Below are positions 34,876 through 44,500 of a stretch of 64,000 nucleotides of DNA, in pieces; positions within the stretch are counted from its first letter, which is position 1, and every line of letters starts with the position of its first letter. This DNA comes from Streptomyces sp. H39-S7 (lineage in GTDB: Bacteria > Actinomycetota > Actinomycetes > Streptomycetales > Streptomycetaceae): assembly GCF_027158205.1 (NCBI RefSeq), contig NZ_JAPVLU010000007.1, positions 1 to 64,000 of the forward strand, in the 5' to 3' direction. The notes below the pieces were generated by a model, which worked only from the letters and a program-made list of their open reading frames with translations, made no database searches and was not told where the DNA came from. Both the position numbers and the translations under genes were made by a program.

Positions 34876-36111
34876 ATGGAAAGCCTCCGCCACCAGCTCA
34901 CGCGGTTCATCCAGGACCCGGCCGCGCGACGCGACCCCGCCGGGCTCTACCGGCGGCTGCTGACCGAGGCCCCGGTACTGGACCTGGGACGCGTCCACGT
35001 CATCTCCGGCTACGAGGAGATCGTCACCGTCCTGATGCACCCCGGAACCGCGGTGGACCCCGCCGCGATCGGGCTCGACCGCCCCGGTTCCTCCGCGCTG
35101 GCCCAGGTGATCGCCCGCACCCTGCCGATGCGGGACGGCGCCGACCACACCCGCCTCAAGCGCCTCGCCACCGCCGCGTTCAGCGCCCGCCGGCTCGCCG
35201 AGATCCGCGCCAGGATCGAGGCCACCACCGAGGAACTGCTCGCGCCCCTGCTGGCCGCCGGCTCCTTCGACCTGGTCGCCGACCTCGCCGTGCCACTGCC
35301 CGTCGCGGTGTCGTGCGCGATCCTCGACGTGCCGCCCGAGGAACGCGAGCGGGTGACCGGCTGGGCCGGACTGGTCGCACGCTCCCTGCTCGACCCCTTC
35401 GCCGGCGCGGAGCGGACCGCCGCGCTCGACGCCGAGTTCGAGGGGTTCCGCGACTGGGTCGAGGAGTTGTGCGCCGCCCGGGCGGCGCGCCCCGGCAACG
35501 ATCTGATCAGCCGCCTCGTCCAGGCCAGGGACGCGGGCCGGCTGGACGACGAGGACCTGCTCGCCTTCGTCGTCATGCTCTTCGCCAACGGACTCGAAAC
35601 CCTCACCTCCGGCCTCGCGGTCGCCGCCTGGCAACTGCTGAGGAACCCCGGGCTCGCCGCCGGGATCCGCGCGCGACCGGACACCGCCGAGGCTGTCTTC
35701 GACGAGTGCCAGCGGCTGGGCAGCCCGGTCCGGGCCAGCGCCCGCGGACTGGGCGGCGACGTACGGGTCGGCGACACCCTGCTGCCCGCGGGACGGGTGG
35801 TGCTGCTGCTGTACGCGGCCGCCAACCGCGATCCCCGCCGCTTCCCCGACCCCGATCGATTCGACCCGGCCCGGGCGGAGCGCCGACACCTGGCCTTCGG
35901 ACACGGGCCGCACCACTGCCTGGGCGCTCCGCTGTCCCTGATGGCCGGCGGAACGGTCCTGGCCCTGCTCGCCGCGGCAGGCGCCGAGCGGGAACTGAGC
36001 ACTCCGCTCGACGAGAGCACCGCCCGGTGGAGCGAGCAGTTCGTCTTCGGCGGGCTGCGGGAACTGCCCGTCGAGGCCCGGCAGCTCACCGCCCTCGGCG
36101 CGGGGGTGTGA
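34876..36111 (+). CDS. Cytochrome P450
   Basis: 411 aa. Haem ligand C348 in FGHGPHHCLGAPL, I-helix LFANGLETLTSG with the acid/Thr pair, and the K-helix ExxR as ECQR. Typical length for a soluble bacterial P450. ATG at 34876 follows GGAGAACC. It is next in the RiPP operon and probably oxidises the peptide (hydroxylation or ring formation). It needs ferredoxin and reductase partners, none of which is encoded here. Confidence 0.9.
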   Translation: MESLRHQLTRFIQDPAARRDPAGLYRRLLTEAPVLDLGRVHVISGYEEIVTVLMHPGTAVDPAAIGLDRPGSSALAQVIARTLPMRDGADHTRLKRLATAAFSARRLAEIRARIEATTEELLAPLLAAGSFDLVADLAVPLPVAVSCAILDVPPEERERVTGWAGLVARSLLDPFAGAERTAALDAEFEGFRDWVEELCAARAARPGNDLISRLVQARDAGRLDDEDLLAFVVMLFANGLETLTSGLAVAAWQLLRNPGLAAGIRARPDTAEAVFDECQRLGSPVRASARGLGGDVRVGDTLLPAGRVVLLLYAAANRDPRRFPDPDRFDPARAERRHLAFGHGPHHCLGAPLSLMAGGTVLALLAAAGAERELSTPLDESTARWSEQFVFGGLRELPVEARQLTALGAGV

Positions 36112-36116
36112 CGGCG

Positions 36117-36983
36117 ATGACGACCACGGTCCCGACCACCGCGAACACCGCCCCGGCCGTCCCCGACGGAGAACCGCCCGCGCGAGCGGAGCGAACGGGT
36201 CCGTCCCCTCAGGCGGTGACGATCGCCGCCGCGGCGGCCGCCGCACAGCTCGAACCGGGCCTCGACCGCCCGGTCCGTGTCATCGGGAGCCGACTCGGCT
36301 CCGCGCTCGTCGCACTGGTACTCGCCCTGGGGGCGGGCGGCGCCTGGGCGGGCTGGGGGTCGCTCCCCAACACCCTGTCGCTGCCCGGCGTACTGGCCCA
36401 CGGGCCCGCACCGGTCCTCGCCCGCGCCGACGTCGCCGGTACGGTGCTCGACCTGCGGGTCCGCCCGGGGGACCCGGTCACCCGCGGACAGCTCCTCGCG
36501 CTGCTGCGCACCCCCGGGCCCGGCCAGGGCGGCACCGCCGAGCTCCGCTCCCCGGCGGACGGCACGGTCGCCGCCGTGCTGACCGCGCCCGGCGGCACGC
36601 TGACGGCCGGCGCCGCGCTGCTCACCCTCGATCCGGCCGGCGAACCAGCCACGTTGCGGCTCTACACCGGTTCCGCCCGGGACCTGGCACGCCTGCGACC
36701 CGGCCAGTCCGTCCTGCTGCCGCTGCCGTCCGGCACGGTGCGCGCCCACATCACCGCCGTGGACCCCTACCCCGCCCGCGCCGACTCGCTCGACGGCGTG
36801 CTGCCGCTCGGCGGGGACGACCTGGGGGCGGGCGCGGACCCGGTCTGGACGATCACCGCCGTGCCGGACGGCGGGGCCGCCGCGCTCCCCGCGACGTTCG
36901 GCCCGGTGTCCGTGGACGTCTCCGTCGATCTCGGCTCGCGCCGCCCCTACCAGGTCATCCTGGGTACGGGGGCCGGACGATGA
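36117..36983 (+). CDS. Membrane fusion protein (HlyD/biotinyl-lipoyl type) of peptide exporter
   Basis: 288 aa. One N-terminal transmembrane segment (LGSALVALVLALGAGGAWAGW), then biotinyl-lipoyl-like halves (VLARADVAGTVLDLRVRPGDPVTRGQLLALLRT and ELRSPADGTVAAVLTAPGGTLTAGAALLTL) as in NHLM-type bacteriocin export systems. ATG at 36117; GTG at 36108 is an alternative. It overlaps the C39 transporter gene by 4 bp, as expected for one export complex. Confidence 0.82.
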   Translation: MTTTVPTTANTAPAVPDGEPPARAERTGPSPQAVTIAAAAAAAQLEPGLDRPVRVIGSRLGSALVALVLALGAGGAWAGWGSLPNTLSLPGVLAHGPAPVLARADVAGTVLDLRVRPGDPVTRGQLLALLRTPGPGQGGTAELRSPADGTVAAVLTAPGGTLTAGAALLTLDPAGEPATLRLYTGSARDLARLRPGQSVLLPLPSGTVRAHITAVDPYPARADSLDGVLPLGGDDLGAGADPVWTITAVPDGGAAALPATFGPVSVDVSVDLGSRRPYQVILGTGAGR

Positions 36984-38842
36984 GCCTCGACACCCGCACC
37001 GCGGAGGAACAGCGGGACCGGCAACCGAAGGCCGCTGCCGTGAGCCCCACTCCTGAGCCGAAAGCCGCCCGCGTGCCGCGCCGGCGCCGCCATCTGCGGA
37101 CACCCGTCGTCCCGCAGATGGAGGAGCAGGACTGCGGGGCCGCCTGCCTCGCGATCGTCCTGGGCGCGTTCGGCCGCCGCACGACCCTGCACGAGGCGTC
37201 ACGCTCCTGCGGTGTCTCCCGTGACGGCGTGAGCGCCGCCGCGGTGGCCCGTGCCGCGGGCCGCTACGGCCTGGTGGCACGGGGCCGCCGGGTGGTGCGC
37301 GGCGAGGACCGGCTGCTGGGCCTGGAGTCCGTGCCGGTGCCCTCGATGGTGCTCGTCACCGGACCGCACTTCGCGGTCTTCGAAGGCATCAAACGCGGCC
37401 GGGTCCGCGTCAACGACCCTTCACTGGGCAGCCATTCGGCGACCCCGGCGGAGTTCTGGGACTCCTTCGCGGGCATCGCGGTCGGCTTCGAACCCGGCCC
37501 CGGCTTCGAACGCGGCGGCGCCCGGTTCCCCTTCCTGCGGGGACTGCTGTCGCGAGTGCGGCCCTACGGGTTCGCGCTGTTCGCCGCCGTGCTGGTCGCG
37601 GTGGTGCTCACCGTTCCCGCGATGGCCGCGGCGTTCCTGCTCCGGGCCTACCTCACCTCGGTGACGCTCGGCGGAACCGGTGCCTGGGCGACCCCGCTCG
37701 TGCTGGCCACCGGCGGTTCGGCCGCCGCGGTGCTGCTCGGCACCTGGCTGCAGCAGAGCGTCGTCAACCGGGTGCTGGCCTCCATGGCGGCCCGCACCTC
37801 GACCGGATTCCTGTGGCGCATGCTGCGGCTGCCCGGATCGTTCTTCCACCGCAGGCAGCTCGGCGGCCTGGTCACCAGGGTCCAGATCAACGACGGGCTC
37901 TCGGCGCTGCTCTCCTACCGTGCCGCCGGGGCGGCGGCCGCGGCCGCCACCGCTGCCGCGCACCTCACCGCCCTGTTCTGGCTGCAACCCCGGCTGGCCC
38001 TGGTGCCGGTGGCGGTGGCCGTCATCGACGTCGCGGCCCTGAAGCTCGCCGACCGGCGGCGCGGCGGGATGCTGCACCAACTCCACTCCGAGCAGCACAA
38101 GCGCGACGGGGTGGCCTTCGCCGGGATCTCCGCCATCGAGACGCTGAAGGCCGAAGGCGCCGAGGACTCGTTCTTCCGCTCCTGGTCCGGCTGGCAGGCG
38201 CGGGCCATGGACACCGCGCAGAACGTCGCCACCGCCGTCCTCGTACCGCTCTCGCTGCCGACCGCGCTCACCACGGCGGGCACCGCGGCCGTCGTGGTGG
38301 CCGGCACCGCGCTGCTGATCGGCGGCAGCGTGAGCGTCGGCACCCTGCTGGCCTTCCTGCTGCTGCTCAACGGGTTCCTCCTGCCGGTCACCCAACTCGT
38401 CGGCACCGGCTCCGAGCTGACGATGGCACGGGCGCAGTCCGCGCTCCTCGACGACGTCGAGCTCTCCGAGCCCGACCCCTATCTGACGGCCGTCCTGGAC
38501 CCCGTGGACGGATCGGCCGGGCCTGTCGCGCTCAGCGGCCTGCTGGAGCTGCGGGACGTGTCCTTCGGGTACGACCCCAACCGGCCGGCCACCCTGGAGG
38601 GCATCTCGCTGACCGTGCGGCCGGGGGAGTGGGTCGCGGTCGTCGGATCGAGCGGCAGCGGGAAGTCCACGCTCGCCCGGCTCGCCGCCGGGGTGCTGCG
38701 GCCCTGGACCGGCGAGGTACTGCTGGACGGCGTGCCGCGCGAATCACTGCCCCGCGCCGTGGTCACCAGCCAGGTCGCCTACGTGGAGCAGCGGCTGCGG
38801 CTCTTCGAGGGCACCATCCGCGACAACCTCACGCTGTGGTAG
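36980..38842 (+). CDS. C39 peptidase ABC transporter, truncated by an in-frame TAG
   Basis: 620 aa before a TAG at 38840-38842. N-terminal C39 leader peptidase is intact (C52 in MEEQDCGAACL, H130 in GPHFAVFEG, D146 in VNDPSLG), so it should cut after the precursor double Gly. Six transmembrane helices follow, then the nucleotide-binding domain with Walker A VGSSGSGKSTL. Translation stops at NLTLW, before the signature and Walker B, although these continue in the same frame directly after the TAG. Start ATG overlaps the previous gene (ATGA). Without read-through the protein lacks half of its ATPase and should not export or power leader removal. Confidence 0.88.
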   Translation: MSLDTRTAEEQRDRQPKAAAVSPTPEPKAARVPRRRRHLRTPVVPQMEEQDCGAACLAIVLGAFGRRTTLHEASRSCGVSRDGVSAAAVARAAGRYGLVARGRRVVRGEDRLLGLESVPVPSMVLVTGPHFAVFEGIKRGRVRVNDPSLGSHSATPAEFWDSFAGIAVGFEPGPGFERGGARFPFLRGLLSRVRPYGFALFAAVLVAVVLTVPAMAAAFLLRAYLTSVTLGGTGAWATPLVLATGGSAAAVLLGTWLQQSVVNRVLASMAARTSTGFLWRMLRLPGSFFHRRQLGGLVTRVQINDGLSALLSYRAAGAAAAAATAAAHLTALFWLQPRLALVPVAVAVIDVAALKLADRRRGGMLHQLHSEQHKRDGVAFAGISAIETLKAEGAEDSFFRSWSGWQARAMDTAQNVATAVLVPLSLPTALTTAGTAAVVVAGTALLIGGSVSVGTLLAFLLLLNGFLLPVTQLVGTGSELTMARAQSALLDDVELSEPDPYLTAVLDPVDGSAGPVALSGLLELRDVSFGYDPNRPATLEGISLTVRPGEWVAVVGSSGSGKSTLARLAAGVLRPWTGEVLLDGVPRESLPRAVVTSQVAYVEQRLRLFEGTIRDNLTLW

Positions 38843-39325
38843 CCGGCGGCCGACGCGGGCGCCCTGCACCGGGCGCTGGCCGACGCCGAGGCGGCCGATC
38901 TGGTCCGCGGACGCGGCGGCCTGGACGCCGGCCGGATCGAGGAGGACGCGCGGAACCTGTCCGGCGGTGAGCGGCAGCGGCTGGAACTGGCCCGCGCGCT
39001 GGCCCTCGACCCCCCGCTGCTGGTCCTCGACGAGGCGACCTCCGCGCTGGACGCGCGCACCGAGGCGCTGGTCAACACACACCTCCGCCGGCGCGGCGCG
39101 AGCTGCCTGGTGCTCGCCCACCGGCTGAGCACCGTGCGGTCCGCCGACCGGGTGGTGGTCCTGGAGGGCGGCCGCGTCGTCCAGCAGGGCACCCCGGCGG
39201 AACTGGCCGCGGTACCGGGCCGCTACCGGACGCTGCTGTCCGAGGCCGGTGCGCCCGCCGAACCGCCCACCGAACCGCCGGCCGACTCGCCGACTCCGAA
39301 CCGTCCCGTGCAGGAGCAGTCATGA
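38843..39325 (+). pseudogene. Detached C-terminal ATPase part of the C39 transporter
   Basis: Same frame as the preceding gene with no further stop until 39323. It holds the ABC signature NLSGGERQRLELARAL, Walker B LLVLDEATSALD and H-loop VLAHRLSTV, i.e. all that is missing upstream of the TAG. It has no start codon with a ribosome site and so would not be made separately. A single base change (for example GAG to TAG) is the simplest cause. A sequencing error or amber read-through are alternatives. Confidence 0.8.
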
Positions 39326-41577
39326 CGCCCACTCAGCAGGCGGAGCGCGGCCGGACCGATGCCGCGACGGCCGCACTGAACGCGACGGCGGCGGCCAACC
39401 GCGCGACCCTGGCGGCCGCGCTCGACAGCCTGGCCCCGGCCGCCCGCCGGCCGGGCCGGGAGGCCCGCGCGGTCGCCGTCCCGCCGCCGGACCCCGCCGC
39501 CCACGCCCGCGCCGTCCTGGCGGCCCTCGGCCCCGCCCTGGGGATCGAGGTGCCGGCCGAACCGCCCGCCGCGGTACGCACGGCCCGCGATCCGCTGGTC
39601 GCGCTGCTGCGCCGGCTGGGAGTGCGCTGGCGGCAGGTCACCCTGCCGGCGGGCGCGGACGGTCACGGTGATCCCGGCGGCACCGCCGGTGCGATGATCG
39701 CGTTCGCCGCCGCCGACGGCCGCCCGCTGGCCCTCGTGCCGCGCGGCCGCGGCCACCTGCTGTACGACCCGGCGGCCGGGAGCGGCGGCCGGGGACGGCG
39801 CCGGCCGGGGCCCGCCTGCTCGCGCCAGGCGCTGCTGCTCTACCGGCCGCTGCCGCCCGGCACCCCGACCCCCGGCTCACTGCTGCGCTTCGCGCTCGGC
39901 GCCCCCGGAACCCGGGGCGACCTGGCGGTCCTGGCGGGCACCGGCCTGCTCACCGCCGTCCTGACGCTGCTCGTTCCGCTGAGCGCCGGGCTGCTCATGC
40001 CGCGCCTGCTGGCCGCCGACGGCCACCCGCTGCGCTGGCTGGCGCTGCTGCTCGGCGCGGCCTCCGCGGCGGGACTGCTGCTCCTGCTGGTCCGCAACAC
40101 CGCCGCCGTGCGGCTGACCGGACGCATCCAAGCGGCGCTGGAGCCGGCCGTCTGGGACCGGCTGCTCACCCACGACGCCCGGTTCTTCCGGGACTTCTCC
40201 ACCGGCGACCTCGTGCACCGGGCCAACGCGGTGGCCGAGGCGCGCCAGGCCCTGTCGGAGGTGCTGGTCTCCGCGGTGCTGGGAGCGTTCTTCTCCCTGT
40301 CGGGCCTCCTGCTGCTGCTCACCGTGGACCTGCGGCTCGGCGGGGTGCTGCTGCTCGCCGCGGTCGCCGCCGTCACCGTCCTGCTCCTGCTGGGCCGGCG
40401 CAGGCAGCGGTACGAGTCCGAGGTGTACGCGCTGCACGGCCGGCTGCACGGCGTGCTGTACGGGCTGCTGCTCGGCATCGACAAGCTCCAGACGGCGGGC
40501 CGCGAGATCCAGGCCTTCGCCCGCTGGGCCGGCCCCTTCGCCCGGCAGAAGCACGCGGACGCCGCTGCCATGCGCGCCGACGCCGCCTCGGGCGCCGTCA
40601 CCGCCGCGCTGCAGCCGCTGCTGCTCGCCGTGCTGCTGGCGGCTGCCGCCGCCGGAGGCACCGGGAGCGTGTCCGCCGGACACCTGATGGCGGCGGGCAT
40701 CGCGGCCGGCCAGGTGGCGCTGGCGCTCGGCCAGTTGACCCACGCGGCGGCCACCGCGTACGGCATCGCGCCGGTACTGGACCGGCTGCGGCCGGTGCTC
40801 GCGGCGCCCGCCGTCCCCGCCTCGGGACCGCACCGCCGCGACCCCGGCGTGCTGGGCGGCTCGGTCGCCCTCGAAGAGGTGACCTTCCGCTACCCGGGCG
40901 CGGCGGTGCCGGCCCTGGACCGGATCAGTCTGCGGGCCGAAGCGGGCGAGTTCGTCGCCGTCGTCGGACCGTCGGGCGCCGGAAAGTCGACCCTGATCCG
41001 GCTGATCCTGGGCTTCGACGTCCCCGAGTCCGGCACCGTGCGCCACGACGGGCAGGACCTCGCCGGCCTCGACCTGCGCCTGGTGCGCGGCCAGTTGGGA
41101 ACCGTCCTGCAGAACGGGCGGACGCTGCGCGGCAATCTGCTGGAGAACCTGGCGGGCACCGACCCCGACGTCACCGAGGACGACGTCTGGGCCGCCGCGG
41201 AACAGGCCGGCATCGCGGCCGAACTCCGCTCCCTGCCGCTCGGTTTGGGCACGCGCATCGGTGAGGACGCCCAGGGGTTCTCGGGTGGCCAGATCCAGCG
41301 GATCCTGCTCGCCCGCGCGCTGGTCCGGCGCCCCGCCGTGCTGCTGCTCGACGAGGCGACCTCCGCCCTCGACAACGCCACCCAGGCCCACGTCGCCGAC
41401 GCCGTGGCAGCCCTCGCCACCACCCGCGTCGTCATCGCCCACCGGCTCAGCACCATCCGCCGGGCCGACCGTATCCACGTCCTGGACGCCGGGCGGGTCA
41501 CCGCCTCGGGGACCTACGACGAACTGCTCGACCACGACCCGCTGTTCACCCGCCTCGTCCGACCCCAGGAGATCTGA
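39322..41577 (+). CDS. NHLM-type bacteriocin system ABC transporter (second, without peptidase)
   Basis: 751 aa. A divergent N-terminal cytosolic domain (about 1-190) without a Cys-protease motif, then six transmembrane helices (LGAPGTRGDLAVLAGTGLL onward) and a complete NBD: Walker A VGPSGAGKSTL, signature FSGGQIQRILLARAL, Walker B LLLDEATSALD, H-loop VIAHRLS. This is the second half-transporter of NHLM/NHPM bacteriocin export pairs. ATG at 39322 overlaps the stop of the broken C39 gene. It is intact, so a homodimer might still work but lacks leader-peptidase function. Confidence 0.88.
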   Translation: MTPTQQAERGRTDAATAALNATAAANRATLAAALDSLAPAARRPGREARAVAVPPPDPAAHARAVLAALGPALGIEVPAEPPAAVRTARDPLVALLRRLGVRWRQVTLPAGADGHGDPGGTAGAMIAFAAADGRPLALVPRGRGHLLYDPAAGSGGRGRRRPGPACSRQALLLYRPLPPGTPTPGSLLRFALGAPGTRGDLAVLAGTGLLTAVLTLLVPLSAGLLMPRLLAADGHPLRWLALLLGAASAAGLLLLLVRNTAAVRLTGRIQAALEPAVWDRLLTHDARFFRDFSTGDLVHRANAVAEARQALSEVLVSAVLGAFFSLSGLLLLLTVDLRLGGVLLLAAVAAVTVLLLLGRRRQRYESEVYALHGRLHGVLYGLLLGIDKLQTAGREIQAFARWAGPFARQKHADAAAMRADAASGAVTAALQPLLLAVLLAAAAAGGTGSVSAGHLMAAGIAAGQVALALGQLTHAAATAYGIAPVLDRLRPVLAAPAVPASGPHRRDPGVLGGSVALEEVTFRYPGAAVPALDRISLRAEAGEFVAVVGPSGAGKSTLIRLILGFDVPESGTVRHDGQDLAGLDLRLVRGQLGTVLQNGRTLRGNLLENLAGTDPDVTEDDVWAAAEQAGIAAELRSLPLGLGTRIGEDAQGFSGGQIQRILLARALVRRPAVLLLDEATSALDNATQAHVADAVAALATTRVVIAHRLSTIRRADRIHVLDAGRVTASGTYDELLDHDPLFTRLVRPQEI

Positions 41578-41578
41578 G

Positions 41579-44500
41579 ATGACGCTCGACCTGCAGGCCT
41601 GGCTCACCACCCCCGCCGTGCCGGGACCGGCCACCGGGTCCCCGGCGGGCGACAGCACGCTCCTGCCCGGCGTGCCCCGCGGCGACGACCGGCTGCGTGC
41701 GGTGATCGCCCTGGCCGCCTCCTTCCCCGAACGCGCCGCCGCCTCGGCCACCCTCGTCGAGACACCGGACCACGGCAGCAGACCACCGGTCTTCACCGCC
41801 GCCGAGGACGAGCAGCACAGCCGCTCCACGGCCGTCGCGGGCTGGCTGCGGCGCGCGGCGGGTGACCCCGCGGCGGCCGGCGTCCTGCTGGAGCACCTGG
41901 CGTCCACCGGCCGCGAACTCGGCGACGGGCTGCGGCCGGTCGCCCTGCGCGACCCGTCCGTCGTCCCGGACTGGGCGCACGCCCTCGTCGGCTTCCTGCG
42001 CGCCCAGCCGGCCGCCCCCACCGCCGCGACCACCGCGCCGGGCGCGATCACCGCGTCGTTCCGCACCGCCGCCGGCGCCCTGCTGCCCTGGGACGCCGCG
42101 GGGGCCGGGAACACCGCGTCCGTGCTCGGCGTGCAGGTACTCGACTCCGCCCGTGCCGACCTGGCCGAGACCCTGGTGCGACGGCTGACCGAGGCGCTGG
42201 ACCTGCCGATGCGCTACGAGGTCCAGTCCTCGTCCGCGCACCCCGGCGGCGGCGACTGGGACACGCAGGGTGGCCCCGACGCCTCGCAGGAGGGCTGGCT
42301 GGCCCGTCTGGAGCGGCTGCCCGCCCTCGCCTTCCTCGTCGGTACCGCCTGCCGCCACTGGCAGCACGTCTACACCGAGATGTTCGCCCGCCTCGCCTCC
42401 GACCGGGACCTGCTGCGCACCCGCATGTGGGGCGGCACGGACCCGGGCGCGCTGGCCGCGGTGCACGGTGACGCGGGCGACCGCCACGCGGGCGGCCGGT
42501 CCGTCGCCCTCCTGCACTTCGCCGACGGCCAGGGCCTGGTCTACAAGCCGAAGGACCTGCGGCACGCCACCGCCTACATGGACCTGGTGCGCGACCTCAA
42601 CGCCGCGGGCCTGTCACCCGAACTCCACGTCCGCACCGTGCTGGTGCGCAGCGACCACAGCGCCCCGGACGACATCGCGGCGACCGGACCGGCCGCCGAC
42701 CCGGTGACCGAGCACGCGCCCGACCACGGCGACGCCTACGGCTGGGAGGAGCTCGTTCCGGCCCTGCCGTGCACCGACCGCGAGGGCTTCGCCCGCTTCT
42801 ACCGCCGGCTCGGGATGACCGTCCGGCTGGTGCAGCTCCTCGAAGGCCGCGACCTGTGGTCCGACAACCTGCTGGCGAGCGGCGAGTACCCGGTCATCAC
42901 GGACCTGGAGTGCCTGCTCTACCCGAGGGTCCAGACCCCGCCGGCGCTGCCCGCCGGGCAGGGCGGGCTGCTGGACGTCCTGGAGTCGACCGTGGTGCGC
43001 ACGGCCATGGCCGTGCAGCCGTGGGTTCCGTCCAAGGACCGCCCGGTGGTCGACATCGGCTGCCTCTCGCGCGCCGACGACCTGGAGATCGAACCCGGCA
43101 AGCCGGCCCTTCCGCTGCCGCCCTACCGGCCGGTGCACGACGGGGAGAAGGCCGACCCGTGGGAGTACACGGACGAGGTCGTCGCAGGCTACCGCGACAT
43201 GCACCGCACGCTCGCCGGGATGCGGGAGCGGCTGGCGTCCCCCGACGGCCCGCTCGCCGGCTTCAAGGGCGTCTGGGTGCGCTACATCTGGCGGCACACC
43301 TGGGACGGGTACAAGATCCTGCGGACCTCGACGAGTCCGCTCGCCCTGTCCGACGGCGCCACCCGCGAGACGGTGATCGCCGGCGCGCTGCGCGGCGCCG
43401 TGGCGGCCCGCGCCGGCGACAGCGCACGCGGCGACCTGCTGGAGGTGGTGCTCAGCGAACTCGACTCCTACCGCGTTCTGGACATCCCCTTCTTCCGCTC
43501 GCTGACCACGTCGTCCTCGGTGTTCACCGCGCAGGGGCACGAGATCCCCGGCCACTTCCAGAGCACTGCCTGGGACCGGCTGCACGCCCGGATCACCGAA
43601 CTCGACCGCTTCGACCTGGATCTGCACACCGCGGTCCTGTCCGGCTGCGTCGACGCGGCACGGTCCGGCACGCAGCTCCCCCCGGCCACCACCACCCGCA
43701 CCCGCACCCCGCTCTCGGTACCGACGTCCGGTGAACTCCTCGACCACGCCGTGCGGCTGGGCGACCAGATGCTGGCCGACCGGCAGCGCACCCCCGCGGG
43801 CGGCGGCTGGATCGGACTGAGCTGGTACCCGGCCACCGGGCTGCGCCAGGTCGAGGTGCTCAGCGGCGTGGACCTCGTCACCAGCGGCGTCGGCGTGGCG
43901 CTCTTCCTCGCCGAGCTCTGGTCGGCGACCGGTTCGCCGCGCTTCCGGCAGGCGGCGCACGAGACGCTGTGGGCCGCGGCCTCCCTCATCGACCCCCGCC
44001 ACCCGGCCTCCTTCGGCTTCGCCCGCGACACCCGGCTGGCCTCGGGGGTCCCGGTGCCCGGCGGCCTCGCCGGCCCCGGCTCCCTCATCCACGCCCTGGC
44101 CCGCGGGGCCGAGACCCTCGCCGAGCCCGCCTTCCTCGACGTGGCGCGGGCCCTGGTGCCCGGAGCGGCGGCCCTCGCGGCGGCGCCGGCCGGCCGCTCC
44201 TCGGCAAGGGACGCCGACCGGCTCCCGTACCAGGACGGCCCGTTGGGAACGGCCGGACTGCTGCTGAACCTGCTGCGGCTGCGCCGCTCCTCGGGCGCCG
44301 GCCCGGCGGGCGCGGCCACCGACGCCGACGCGGCCATCCGCGACCTCGCGGAAGCCGCCCGGCAGGCCCTGGCGTCCGACGCCCCGACCGGCCGCCGCAC
44401 CAGCCCGGCGACCTTCCTCGACCTGGTGCCGACCGGCGCCGACAGCATCGCCGCGGCCCTCGCCCGTACCGTCGCGGAAGCCCCCGGTCTACTGGCCGAC

